NCBI RefSeq assembly: GCF_051466335.1
Contig: NZ_CP195793.1
Coordinates: forward strand, 496,001-560,000
Direction of reading: 5' to 3'
DNA: 64,000 nucleotides
DNA from: Planctomicrobium sp051466335
GTDB lineage: Bacteria; Planctomycetota; Planctomycetia; Planctomycetales; Planctomycetaceae
The translations under genes and the position numbers were made by a program. A model generated the notes under the pieces. The model did not search any database, was not told the origin of the DNA, and worked only from the letters and a program-made list of their open reading frames with translations. Below are positions 44,559-53,608 of this stretch, one piece after another; the first letter of the stretch is position 1, and every line of letters begins with the position of its first letter.

Positions 44559-45186
44559 GGATCACCCTGCGTCCTTCAACTTTTAGCTTCCCGGCCGCAA
44601 AACGAGCAATCGCCTCGGGATAAGCTTCGCACTCCTGTTCAAAGACGCGGGCTGCAAGTGCGTCTGGAGTGTCATCGTCGAGCACAGGGACAACACGCTG
44701 GTTGATGATCGGGCCGTTGTCGTATTCGTTATCACAGAAGTGGACGGTGCAACCTGAGAATTTGCATCCTCGTGCGATCACTGCTTCATGAACATAGTGC
44801 CCAAACATTCCCTTGCCGCTGAACGAAGGGATGAGGGCTGGGTGAATGTTCATCACCTTCATTTCATAGTCAGCGGGGATGAAGATCTGTGTGAGAAACC
44901 CCGCGAGTACGACGAGATCAATCTGGTGTTCACGACACAGTTGAAAGAGTTCTTCGCTGTAGGACTTCGTGTCTGAAAATCCTTTTCGTTCCAGCAGAAC
45001 GGTCTTCAAGCCGAGCTTTTCGGCGCGTTCGATCCCGGAGCAATTCCGACTCGCGACAACCAATGGAACCGTCGCTAAAAGCAACCCACTAGCGATCTGC
45101 TTCTGAATATTGATCAAGGTCGTTCCTCCGCCGGAGATCAACGAAGCGATCCGAAGCGGAGACTGACCGGGAGTTGCGGAGTTCAT
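44548..45186 (-). CDS. purN: Phosphoribosylglycinamide formyltransferase
   Basis: Third step of purine synthesis, transferring formyl from 10-formyl-THF to GAR. 212 aa. N-terminal SLISGGGTTL, folate-binding VLAGFLTQI near 107, the catalytic Asn-His in MNIHPALIPSF near 126 and the Asp in HFCDNEYDNGPII near 160 are all present. The frame opens at 45378, but the ATG at 45186 gives the normal protein. No other pur gene is near. Confidence 0.93.
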   Translation of the reverse strand: MNSATPGQSPLRIASLISGGGTTLINIQKQIASGLLLATVPLVVASRNCSGIERAEKLGLKTVLLERKGFSDTKSYSEELFQLCREHQIDLVVLAGFLTQIFIPADYEMKVMNIHPALIPSFSGKGMFGHYVHEAVIARGCKFSGCTVHFCDNEYDNGPIINQRVVPVLDDDTPDALAARVFEQECEAYPEAIARFAAGKLKVEGRRVIHLN

Positions 45187-45286
45187 GGAACGACTTGCCA
45201 GAGCAAACAGAATTAATGTGGCGAAAAGAGTGTGGTCCTCGTAGACCGATCCATATCGGAATTGGTCCCGCCAACTGCGTGTGATT

Positions 45287-45859
45287 CTACGGACTATACA
45301 TGACGTTGAGTGCTCGTCGCCATTCCTGCGGGATCTGCTGACGCTTTTCCGTAATCGGATCGCACGGAACAATATCAATCATTTTCCACCCATCCGATTC
45401 TGGCTGCCATTTTGCTTCCCACATCGTCGAGTGCCGCATATCTCCGGCTTTCGAGCTGAGCGTTGTATTCACTCGAAATGTGCTGGTAGCGCGGTCTCCG
45501 CTGTTGGTGACATCAACGTTCACATCAGTGATGCGGGTATCAGGCCCCAGTTGGACCAGATTGAATGCTGCAGACGCCAGAAGCTGAATATCTCTTGCTG
45601 AGTTGGAAATGTACGAAATCATCTCCTTGTGTCGCCGGGCCTGAAATTCACGGACAATCTGCACGGAGTTCGCTTCGACTTGTTCTCGATCGGTCACGAC
45701 AGCCTGATCGTAGAGAAACGCCCCGATTGAAAGGGCCAGCGGGAACAACAAGAGTACAAGTAGCCACGACTTACGCGTTTGCGCCCATGCAATCAGGATG
45801 AACACCGCGACGATCATACTCACAATCACGACGGGCCAAGGGGTCTCGCTGGGCCACAT
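45287..45859 (-). CDS. Two-helix membrane protein of unknown function
   Basis: 190 aa. Two adjacent membrane helices (about 8-50) are followed by a soluble domain with the pattern of an NTF2-like fold: an amphipathic helix (VQIVREFQARRHKEM), then STFRVNTTLSSKAG and SDGWKMIDIVP strands. It would be anchored in the inner membrane with the soluble part outside. No family is recognised. Confidence 0.65.
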   Translation of the reverse strand: MWPSETPWPVVIVSMIVAVFILIAWAQTRKSWLLVLLLFPLALSIGAFLYDQAVVTDREQVEANSVQIVREFQARRHKEMISYISNSARDIQLLASAAFNLVQLGPDTRITDVNVDVTNSGDRATSTFRVNTTLSSKAGDMRHSTMWEAKWQPESDGWKMIDIVPCDPITEKRQQIPQEWRRALNVMYSP

Positions 45860-45912
45860 TATCGACGCTCCTTGAGGATGAGGCCGCCGCCTGATCGAGT
45901 CAGGGGCGCCTG

Positions 45913-46122
45913 CTATTTGGAAATGATATCTTTCACGAGCGCTCGTGATGCCTTGTAAGCATGGCGAATTGCGAAGACTCGCGTTTCGATCTGCTCTTCG
46001 GTGAAGTATCTCCCGATTTCGCTGGGGGGAAGACCAGCGAGCGTCAGTGTCAGCGGAAGTAGTTCCATGAATTCACGATAACGACGCTGCTGATCATTGG
46101 TTGATGATGGTGCATCTGACAC
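45913..46122 (-). CDS. Small conserved-looking hypothetical protein
   Basis: 69 aa. A polar N-terminus is followed by a helical core (FMELLPLTLTLAGLPPSEIGRYFTEEQ) and an amphipathic helix with a basic end (AYKASRALVKDIIS). Composition is that of a real protein and spacing from the neighbours is short. Function unknown. Confidence 0.6.
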   Translation of the reverse strand: MSDAPSSTNDQQRRYREFMELLPLTLTLAGLPPSEIGRYFTEEQIETRVFAIRHAYKASRALVKDIISK

Positions 46123-46349
46123 GATTAACGTCCTCGCTAGGCGGGGAAATCAGCAATTGGGAACTGTTGCTGACTTAGGAACTCGGATGTGTTTTTCTGA
46201 CTCCGAAAGCATAAGCATTTCGCGATTTTCAATCTACCACACCCGAACCTTACTCAATCGGATCAGCGGAAGTTGTGGGCCCCTTTCATCGACTATGACT
46301 TGAAACGTCTTCTCCATACCGACTTCAACAATCGATCTCTCAAATTTCG

Positions 46350-47948
46350 TTATTTCATCAGCTCTGCAAAATGGAATCCGTCAATGCGAACGACAGTGAA
46401 CAGGCAAACGATCAGTTGAAGAAAGAACAGCACCGCAATCCACTTCGTCGATTTTGAAGAGGAAAGATGAGCATCGATCGTCAACGCCGCACTCCAGACT
46501 GCGAGCGGCATCAGGAAAATCCACAAGCGGGCCGCTTCGCCCATGTTCTTCCCACTCATCCAAAGAATCACCCAAACACCTACGCTGATCAGGAGATCGA
46601 TTCGCAAGGGATTCTGCTGTCGCCAAATCTGTTTCAGTCCGAAGAGGCTGATTACCGCAAGCGGGAGCCCCAGCGAAAATCCCAGTTCAATGGGACCAAC
46701 GAATAACCACGGCAGGTAACTCCGGGTGGAATGCGCATAAAACGAGGAGTGATTGTGGATGTTCTGCATCCACACCGCCAGAAGGTTCATCCCACTCGCG
46801 AGCCATACCAACAGAATAGGCACGATGAATCCCATCGCCGCCCCTGCAAAGGGAATGAACTGCGATGGCTCGAATGCTCTGAATGGAAGCTTGTTCGCAG
46901 AGGAGGACTGGGGGTCGCGGACTCGGAAGATTCCTTGCAGCGTGATCATCAGACCGATTGGCAGAAATGCGAGAGTCAGATTGCAGGCAATCCATAGCAG
47001 CAGACCGGTGACTGCTCCCCAGGTAATGTTCTTCCGCTCCACCGCCTCGAGCCAACTCCACATTGCCCAGAGCGTGAGACAAGGAAACATCGCGTCCGAC
47101 TTCGGAAAGAAAATCGCAGCAGCCGGAACGAGTAGCCAGAATGCTGCCGTCCACCACGCTGCCTCAGCCGATGCAAGACGACGCGAGATCAAATAAAGCG
47201 GAATGACGCTGCCTGCGATCTGTAGAACAACCAGAACGGAAGCAAGCCAGAGAACGGCCTCGTCGACTTGAAGATGTTCAGGAGATTTGTTTGCGTGCAT
47301 CTGGGCGACAACGCTGTACCCTTCACGAAATGGCGCCGGTGCGGTTGCACGAATGAGATCTCGAATCGCTGGAGCACGCTCGCAAATGTCGATCATTGCG
47401 ACAAACGCGAGAGTCAGCCCGGGGGGATGAGTCCCCATATGGAGATGGTTTTCAGGATTCGACTCATCCGCGATTCGGGCGTAGTAGGTGTCGAGAAATT
47501 CTTTGACGTTAGTCACTTCATCTCGTGCCTGAGTGAAATACCCTGACGACCGAGTATAGAAGAGCACAAACGGGGCGCGACTCATTCCCGCGATTCCCGG
47601 GACAGAAGCGATCAGCGAGAGAATCCAGCCGCACCCAACGATCCACAGGCCGACCAGCGCAAGTCCCCTTCTTCTGCTTGAAAGCGATCCGATTTTCTTG
47701 CTGAGATAAAACACATAACAAAAGAGCAAAACTCCCGACAGAATCGCTGCCCAAAGACCAACGAGGTCAAGAATCGTGAAGTCGACTCGCTCCCAGACCC
47801 ATTCCTTCGGCACGCCGAGTGGAACTTTGGTCAGCCAAAGAAAAATGAATTGAACCAGTCCTCCCAGCAGCGCAATCCAAAGCCAAAGTGGGGCTTTTGA
47901 TGAAGAGGAGGATGGCAGATTCGTGTTTGTTGAAGTTGCTTTCGCCAC
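46350..47948 (-). CDS. Polytopic membrane protein, probable GT-C glycosyltransferase-like
   Basis: 532 aa with about 11 membrane helices. An extracytoplasmic loop after the first helices holds an acidic stretch (FTQARDEVTNVKEFLD), and HLHMGTHPPGLTLAF near 170 resembles the conserved loop of lipid-linked-sugar mannosyltransferases. The acidic DxE-type signature cannot be proved here. Likely role is transfer of a sugar from a lipid carrier, as a guess. It ends three bases before the DNA methyltransferase gene on the same strand. Confidence 0.65.
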   Translation of the reverse strand: MAKATSTNTNLPSSSSSKAPLWLWIALLGGLVQFIFLWLTKVPLGVPKEWVWERVDFTILDLVGLWAAILSGVLLFCYVFYLSKKIGSLSSRRRGLALVGLWIVGCGWILSLIASVPGIAGMSRAPFVLFYTRSSGYFTQARDEVTNVKEFLDTYYARIADESNPENHLHMGTHPPGLTLAFVAMIDICERAPAIRDLIRATAPAPFREGYSVVAQMHANKSPEHLQVDEAVLWLASVLVVLQIAGSVIPLYLISRRLASAEAAWWTAAFWLLVPAAAIFFPKSDAMFPCLTLWAMWSWLEAVERKNITWGAVTGLLLWIACNLTLAFLPIGLMITLQGIFRVRDPQSSSANKLPFRAFEPSQFIPFAGAAMGFIVPILLVWLASGMNLLAVWMQNIHNHSSFYAHSTRSYLPWLFVGPIELGFSLGLPLAVISLFGLKQIWRQQNPLRIDLLISVGVWVILWMSGKNMGEAARLWIFLMPLAVWSAALTIDAHLSSSKSTKWIAVLFFLQLIVCLFTVVRIDGFHFAELMK

Positions 47949-47951
47949 AGA

Positions 47952-48878
47952 TTATTCGTCCCGTTTGGCTGGCTTCTTCGCTGGTGTCTTTTTGAGTTTT
48001 TTTCCGTTGGCCGTGCTTGGGGCACTCATGGTCGGCTCGGGGGCACCGCTCAATGGGTCTCCAACATTGATCCCGGCCAACCGAGTCTGTCCCGCCTTAA
48101 TGTACTCGTCGGAAAGATCGAAGCCGATAAACTGGCGCCCGAGTTTCTTACTCACCGCCAGTGTTGTCGCACTTCCCGAGAACGGGTCGAGAACAATCTC
48201 TTCTTCATGGGAGCAGCAGCGGATGATACGGCCAAGAAGCTGTTCGGGCATCTGACATCCATGGAAGCCTGCCCGTTCTTTGAACGTCCCCGCAACACGC
48301 GGAATGTACCACGTGTCTTCCCCAGCGGTAAATTTCTCGGCGATGTCCTGGGGACGGAGAATCCATGTGTCGTCTGGAAGCCGTCCTTTGGGGTTCGCTC
48401 GTTTGTCGTTATAGACAAGTTGCCGGGCTGAGGGGATCCGGTTCTCCAACTCATCGCCACGGAATGTGAAGTTCTCAGGATCTTTCACAAAGTAAAATAG
48501 ATGAGCGTGGGACCGGGTAAATTTGTTTTTGCAGTTCACCCCGAACGTGTAGTACCAGATCACCCAGCTTCGAGTATGAAAACCTATTTCCTGGCTCATC
48601 AGCTTCAGTTCAGCTGCATACTCATCTCCAATCGCCAGCCAGAAAGTTCCATCCGATTTCAGGACACGATGCACTCCTGAAATCCACTCACAACACCAGC
48701 TGAGATAGTGCTCTTTCTCTTTCTTGTCGTCGTAGACATCGTACTCATAGCCGATGTTGAATGGAGGGTCCGCAAAGACGAGGTCAACACTCCCTGCTTC
48801 CAGAAGATTCATCCCCTGAACACAGTCATGTTGATAGATCGAATTCCAACTGAATGACACAGAAGATTCTCCGGACAA
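47952..48878 (-). CDS. Orphan DNA methyltransferase (beta-class, DPPF type)
   Basis: Site-specific SAM-dependent DNA methyltransferase, 308 aa. Motif IV is ADPPFNIGYEYD near residue 36 and motif I is LDPFSGSATT near 235, in the IV-then-I order of the beta class (N6-adenine or N4-cytosine). The C-terminal tail is Lys/Pro/Ala-rich (KKLKKTPAKKPAK) and may bind DNA. There is no restriction gene beside it, so it may act in gene regulation, repair or cell cycle, like CcrM. Recognition site unknown. Confidence 0.85.
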   Translation of the reverse strand: MSGESSVSFSWNSIYQHDCVQGMNLLEAGSVDLVFADPPFNIGYEYDVYDDKKEKEHYLSWCCEWISGVHRVLKSDGTFWLAIGDEYAAELKLMSQEIGFHTRSWVIWYYTFGVNCKNKFTRSHAHLFYFVKDPENFTFRGDELENRIPSARQLVYNDKRANPKGRLPDDTWILRPQDIAEKFTAGEDTWYIPRVAGTFKERAGFHGCQMPEQLLGRIIRCCSHEEEIVLDPFSGSATTLAVSKKLGRQFIGFDLSDEYIKAGQTRLAGINVGDPLSGAPEPTMSAPSTANGKKLKKTPAKKPAKRDE

Positions 48879-48954
48879 CGTGCAAAGAAGCGATCATAGC
48901 GCCCCAACTGAGACGGTGAAAGCTGAGAGTCAGAAATGAAGAGAATTCGCTCGT

Positions 48955-49227
48955 TCAGGGAGGGGAGCGACGAGTGAAAAGCGAAAGGTGCCTGAGAAGT
49001 CCCCAGAGCCCTGCGTATTTGAGGCTAGGATCGACGTAGTGCTCGAGCACGTAAAACAGAAAGTAATAGGTCCGGCAGAAACCCCAGATTGAAATTCCGT
49101 ACAGAACCAGAAACCTCAAGTCGACGAGGGGCCATGCCTGCAGAATCAGCAGCCCGGCCGAAGAAATGGCGAGGAGTAGAAACAGGGCCCCTTTCAACTT
49201 CAACAATAAGGGCGACCTGATCTCCAT
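48955..49227 (-). CDS. Small membrane protein
   Basis: 90 aa with two or three hydrophobic segments (LKGALFLLLAISSAGLLIL, then LVLYGISIWGFCRTYYFLFYVLEHYV). It ends with a basic tail. It directly follows phoB on the same strand with a 36-base spacer, so it may be the last gene of the phosphate operon. Family unknown. Confidence 0.6.
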   Translation of the reverse strand: MEIRSPLLLKLKGALFLLLAISSAGLLILQAWPLVDLRFLVLYGISIWGFCRTYYFLFYVLEHYVDPSLKYAGLWGLLRHLSLFTRRSPP

Positions 49228-49263
49228 GGTCCGATCCTGTTGGAGGGAAGGGCTCTCAATCTC

Positions 49264-49956
49264 TCATCGGCGCGAAGGTTTGAAACGATAGCCGATGCCG
49301 CGAATGGTCTCGACATTGTCCGCCCGATCCAGCAACTTCTTGCGGAGGGCGCGGATATGGACGTCGATTGTCCGCTCCATTGAATTCGCATCCTCTCCAC
49401 GGCAGCAATCCAGGAGTTCGTTCCGACTGAACGTTCGCCCCGGTTGTCGTCCAAGAGTCCACAACAGACGAAACTCCGTTGGAGTGAGCGGAAGTTCCTC
49501 GCCGTTGAGCCTGACGATGTGCTGCACGCGGTCGATTTCGATGCCGTCGATCTGCAGAGTCGTGCTTTCTTCAACTTCTCCCTGCGGCCGACGGAGAAGG
49601 GCTTTGACTCGCTCGATGAGAGGCTTCACCCGAAAAGGCTTTGCGACGTAATCATCCGCGCCCATATTGAAGCCGACGATCTCGTCCGTCTCTTCCCCCT
49701 TCGCGGTGACCATGATGATCCGAACATTTTTTGTTCGGGGTTCAGTGCGAAGTTGCCGGCACACCTGTAAGCCATCCGGACCGGGTATCATCAAGTCGAG
49801 CAGAACGACATCCGGGACGGACGCCATCGCCTTATGCAGCGCGTCCCGACCATTGTTAGCAGTGGCGACTTCGAAGCCTTCCTTCTGGAAGTTGTAGAGC
49901 AACGCCTCGAGGATAGAGGACTCGTCTTCTACAATCAGGATTCGTGGCTTGCTCAT
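49264..49956 (-). CDS. phoB: PhoB-like response regulator
   Basis: OmpR/PhoB-class regulator, 230 aa. Receiver domain with acidic pair ED at 10-11, phosphoacceptor D54 in VVLLDLMIPGPDG, Thr/Lys in MVTAKG; C-terminal winged helix (about 130-230) with PLTPTEFRLLWTLGRQPG and VDVHIRALRKKLLD-type recognition helix. Position after phoU makes phosphate the probable signal. The sensor kinase phoR is not in the window. It overlaps phoU by four bases. Confidence 0.88.
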   Translation of the reverse strand: MSKPRILIVEDESSILEALLYNFQKEGFEVATANNGRDALHKAMASVPDVVLLDLMIPGPDGLQVCRQLRTEPRTKNVRIIMVTAKGEETDEIVGFNMGADDYVAKPFRVKPLIERVKALLRRPQGEVEESTTLQIDGIEIDRVQHIVRLNGEELPLTPTEFRLLWTLGRQPGRTFSRNELLDCCRGEDANSMERTIDVHIRALRKKLLDRADNVETIRGIGYRFKPSRR

Positions 49957-50636
49957 GGGTTATTGGCTTGCTTCCCTTGTAGTTTTCGGGTGTGTCGGAT
50001 GATTCGCCCTTCGATCAGGTAAATAACGTCTTCAGCGATATTTGTGGCGTGATCAGCGACTCGTTCAACCTGGCGTACAGCCGAAAAGAGATTCAAAAGC
50101 GCATCAAGTTGGGTCGGGGATTGATGCATCCGCTCAATCAGGTGAGCGATGACTCCCCGGTTCATTTCATCAATCTGTTCGTCTTCCTCGCAAACCCCAC
50201 GTGCGAGATCTGTGTTGAGGTCGACGTAGGCATCAATGCTTCGATGCAGCATATTGACCGCCCGCTCCGCCATCTCGGTAAAGTCGTCGGGAACGACCAC
50301 CGGAGGAAGATTCAACAGTCCTGCTGCTCTTTCCGCAATGTTACAAGCAAGATCGGCAACCCGTTCGAGTTCGCCGGAGATCTTCATCACTGAGGTAATC
50401 CGGCGCAGGTCAATGGCGACGGGCTGATACAACGCAAGGATCTTCAGACACGAATCTTCGATCCGGACATCCCAGCGATCAATCTCGGAATCCTCGCTGA
50501 TCAGTTTACGGGTTTCATCGAAGTCCGGTTTGGAAAGCTGACCGACCGCACGGTGAATCATGTCTTCAACACGAGCACACATCGACAACAAATCTCGATG
50601 AAGTTCAGACAGATCCAATTGCATGTGAACGGACAC
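49953..50636 (-). CDS. phoU: Phosphate system regulator PhoU
   Basis: All-helical PhoU, 227 aa, with two repeats of the three-helix bundle; the acidic metal-cluster motifs DEQIDEMNR and ISEDSEIDRWDVRIED are visible. PhoU restrains PstSCAB uptake and PhoR signalling when phosphate is plentiful. Its 3' end overlaps phoB by four bases, which implies coupled translation. Confidence 0.9.
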   Translation of the reverse strand: MSVHMQLDLSELHRDLLSMCARVEDMIHRAVGQLSKPDFDETRKLISEDSEIDRWDVRIEDSCLKILALYQPVAIDLRRITSVMKISGELERVADLACNIAERAAGLLNLPPVVVPDDFTEMAERAVNMLHRSIDAYVDLNTDLARGVCEEDEQIDEMNRGVIAHLIERMHQSPTQLDALLNLFSAVRQVERVADHATNIAEDVIYLIEGRIIRHTRKLQGKQANNP

Positions 50637-50695
50637 TTGATGACCTCAAACTTCCGAAAATACTGAACGACTGAAACTTCCAGCGGCCCGATGAA

Positions 50696-51526
50696 TCAGC
50701 CAAAACGGCCTGTAATGTAATCTTGAGTCTGCTTTTCCTGCGGATTGGTGAAGATCTGCTCGGTATCGCCGATTTCCACCATCGTCCCCTTCATGAAGAA
50801 GGCTGTGAAGTCACTCACGCGGGCAGCTTGCTGCATGTTGTGAGTCACGATCACGATTGTGTACTTCTCTTTCAATTCGAAGATCAGGTCTTCGATGCGA
50901 GTGGTGCTCGCGGGATCCAGCGCGGATGCAGGTTCGTCCATGAGGAGAACCTGTGGATCTGTCGCTAATGCTCGAGCGATACACAATCGCTGCTGCTGGC
51001 CTCCCGAAAGCGCCATCGCAGAATCTTGCAGTCGATTACTAACTTCTTTCCAGAGTCCAGCTCGCTGCAAGCAGGATTCGACGATATGCGCGAGTTTCTC
51101 TTTGTCACGCATTCCAGAAATTTTAGGCCCGTAGGCAATGTTTTCGAAAATGGATTTTGGAAATGGAGTCGATTTCTGAAAGACCATCCCAACTTCTTTT
51201 CGAAGCGAGACGACATCCACATCCGGGCTGTAGATGTCTTGGCCTTCGAGTAACACTTCTCCGGTGTGTCGCGTCCCTTCAACAATGTCATTCATCCGAT
51301 TGAGGGTACGTAAAAAAGTACTCTTCCCGCATCCAGACGGCCCAATCAATGCTGTGACGGAGCGATCAGGAATCGTGAGGGAAATGTCGTACAGCGCCTG
51401 GCTGTCACCGTAGTAAAAGCAAAGCTGTCTGGCCTCGATTTTTGGTTTACGCGTTTCTCGCTGCGGATCTCCACTCGGGGTGGATCGCTTGACGAGACCA
51501 GTATATGAAGATGCCGTATTAGCCAT
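50696..51526 (-). CDS. pstB: Phosphate ABC transporter ATPase
   Basis: ABC ATPase of the Pst importer. Walker A GPSGCGKST, ABC signature LSGGQQQRL, Walker B VLLMDEPASALDP, and the typical PstB opening KIEARQLCFYYGDSQAL. The frame opens at 51598 inside pstA, but ATG 51526 gives a 276-aa protein free of overlap. Membrane-associated, energises phosphate uptake. Confidence 0.94.
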   Translation of the reverse strand: MANTASSYTGLVKRSTPSGDPQRETRKPKIEARQLCFYYGDSQALYDISLTIPDRSVTALIGPSGCGKSTFLRTLNRMNDIVEGTRHTGEVLLEGQDIYSPDVDVVSLRKEVGMVFQKSTPFPKSIFENIAYGPKISGMRDKEKLAHIVESCLQRAGLWKEVSNRLQDSAMALSGGQQQRLCIARALATDPQVLLMDEPASALDPASTTRIEDLIFELKEKYTIVIVTHNMQQAARVSDFTAFFMKGTMVEIGDTEQIFTNPQEKQTQDYITGRFG

Positions 51527-51545
51527 GTTCGACAAAATTTCAGTG

Positions 51546-52610
51546 TTACCAGCGGAGGTGCTTGCTGTAACGATTGCGAATGAGGATGGCGAGACCATTC
51601 AAAACCAACAGGATCAATAACAAAACGACAATTCCTGCGGCCGCCACTGATTTTAATTGAGGCTTTGCATTCTGAACCCAGAAATAAATCTGAATGGGAA
51701 TCACTGTGTAGGTATCAAACGGAGCCTTGAGCAGCCCCTGTGGGTGATCTTTCAGGCTGGCCACACTATCGATATTCCCTGGAGCGAAATACACGAAGGT
51801 CATCGCGCCCAGCATCACGAGTGGAGCCGTTTCACCAACCGCACGGGAGATTGCGAGAATCACCCCGGTCATAATTCCGGGAGTCGCAGCTGGAAGAATC
51901 TGATGACGAATCGTCTGCCATTTCGTAGCGCCAAGTGCGAGTGAGGCGTGTCGCAACGATGAGGGAATCGCACGCAGCGCTTCCTGTGTCGCAATGATGA
52001 TCACGGGAAGAATCAGCAGCGACAACGTAAACGAACCGGCAAGCACCACCCGGCCGAATGGCAGAGGAATCAGATAACCGCCCAGCCATTCCGAGTAGAA
52101 CAAACCTTCGATTGTCCATCCGGTATAGCGCTGAATAATCCCCTGCGGGCCGAAGAGTCCGAACATTCGCACGAACACTGTCAGGCCCAGAATTCCATAG
52201 ACGATCGAAGGAACACCGGCGAGGTTTGACAAATTCACTCGAACGATCTGAGTGAACCATCCATTGCTCGCGTATTCTTCCAAATAGACAGCGGCCCCAA
52301 TTCCAATCGGAACGGAGATGAGAACGGTGAAGAAGATCACCCACATCGTCCCCAGAATCCCCGAGAGAATTCCAGCTCGATTTGGATTCACCGAGTCGTA
52401 GCTGGTCAGAAACTGCCAGTCGAGCCAACCGATCGAATTCTTGGTCACTGAAATCAGCAGCACCACAAGGACCAAAACACTCGCCCAAGTGACAGAAGAG
52501 CACAGCAAAACAAACAGTTTGCTTTCCCTCTTGCCGTTGCTCAGGCTGCGAATAGGTTCGGACTGCGTAGCGGTTTCTTCTGGCGGTGTCGGAGCAGGCG
52601 TGTTGCTCAT
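51546..52610 (-). CDS. pstA: Phosphate ABC transporter permease PstA
   Basis: Inner-membrane permease, 354 aa, six or seven membrane helices. The EAA loop reads SLRHASLALGATKWQTIRHQILP near 235 and couples to PstB. An N-terminal Pro/Thr-rich cytosolic tail of about 30 residues precedes the first helix. Its start overlaps the pstC stop by four bases. Confidence 0.93.
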   Translation of the reverse strand: MSNTPAPTPPEETATQSEPIRSLSNGKRESKLFVLLCSSVTWASVLVLVVLLISVTKNSIGWLDWQFLTSYDSVNPNRAGILSGILGTMWVIFFTVLISVPIGIGAAVYLEEYASNGWFTQIVRVNLSNLAGVPSIVYGILGLTVFVRMFGLFGPQGIIQRYTGWTIEGLFYSEWLGGYLIPLPFGRVVLAGSFTLSLLILPVIIIATQEALRAIPSSLRHASLALGATKWQTIRHQILPAATPGIMTGVILAISRAVGETAPLVMLGAMTFVYFAPGNIDSVASLKDHPQGLLKAPFDTYTVIPIQIYFWVQNAKPQLKSVAAAGIVVLLLILLVLNGLAILIRNRYSKHLRW

Positions 52611-53554
52611 TGGTACACCTCACGAAACCGTCGCATCCACCACTGGGAGAGAATGTTCATCAGAAGGGTCATACAGAAGAGTGTGAGCCCCACTGCATAC
52701 AGGCTCTTGTATTCAATTGATCCGGCAGCGGTGTCACCCATGCTGATGTTCACCATAAAGCCGGTCATCGTCTGAATACTTTGCAGCGGATTGAGTGTGA
52801 TGGCAGGACTTTGACCAGCAGCGATCACCACTGCCATGGTTTCGCCGATGGCACGGGAAACGGCCAGAAGAAATGAGGCAATAATCCCCGAGGTGGCTGC
52901 TGGGACAACGACCTTCACAGAAACGTCATACTTGGTCGAGCCGAGGGCATATCCCGCTTCGCGGAGGCTGCGTGGAACTGCTCGGAGAGCGTCTTCGCTG
53001 AGCGAGCAGACCATGGGAAAAACCATAATGCCGACCACGATTCCAGCACTGAGAGCATTGAACCCTTCCACATCCAGCCCGAGCAGGTTGTGAAAGAAGG
53101 GAACGATCAGATAGGGAGTCACAAACTGAAGAGCAAAGTAACCGTAAACGACGGTTGGAATACCCGCGAGAATCTCGAGAAATGGCTTGACGATCTTTCG
53201 CACTTTCGATGAGGCATACTCACTCAGGTAGATCGCGGCCAGGATTCCGGCAGGAAGACCTGTCAGTGCTGCAACTCCAGCCACCAAAACAGTTCCACAC
53301 AACAGCGGCAGAATTCCAAAGTGCTTGTTCGGCTCTGCAAACTGGGGAGACCATTGCGTCCCGAAGAAGAACTCCATCGGGGAAACTTGCTGGAAAAATG
53401 CCCGTTCTCCAGTGAACGAATAGACAGATTCCGTGAACAGAACCAGGATGATGCCCAGCGTTGTTGCAATCGAAATGAGCGCACAGACGATGAGCAGGGA
53501 TTCGATCACCTGCTCTTTGAATCTGGCGACGGTGTATTTCTTCCTGAGGGACAA
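52607..53554 (-). CDS. pstC: Phosphate ABC transporter permease PstC
   Basis: Inner-membrane permease, 315 aa, six membrane helices. The EAA loop is SLREAGYALGSTKYDVSVKVVVP near 210, followed by VSRAIGETMAVVIAAG. The N-terminal periplasmic loop (FFFGTQWSPQF) is typical of PstC. Overlaps pstA by four bases, part of the pst operon. Confidence 0.94.
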   Translation of the reverse strand: MSLRKKYTVARFKEQVIESLLIVCALISIATTLGIILVLFTESVYSFTGERAFFQQVSPMEFFFGTQWSPQFAEPNKHFGILPLLCGTVLVAGVAALTGLPAGILAAIYLSEYASSKVRKIVKPFLEILAGIPTVVYGYFALQFVTPYLIVPFFHNLLGLDVEGFNALSAGIVVGIMVFPMVCSLSEDALRAVPRSLREAGYALGSTKYDVSVKVVVPAATSGIIASFLLAVSRAIGETMAVVIAAGQSPAITLNPLQSIQTMTGFMVNISMGDTAAGSIEYKSLYAVGLTLFCMTLLMNILSQWWMRRFREVYQ

Positions 53555-53608
53555 AGTTCACACTGCGATTTGAGTCGTTTTCCCGATATCCCAACCGTGA
53601 CTGATCGA

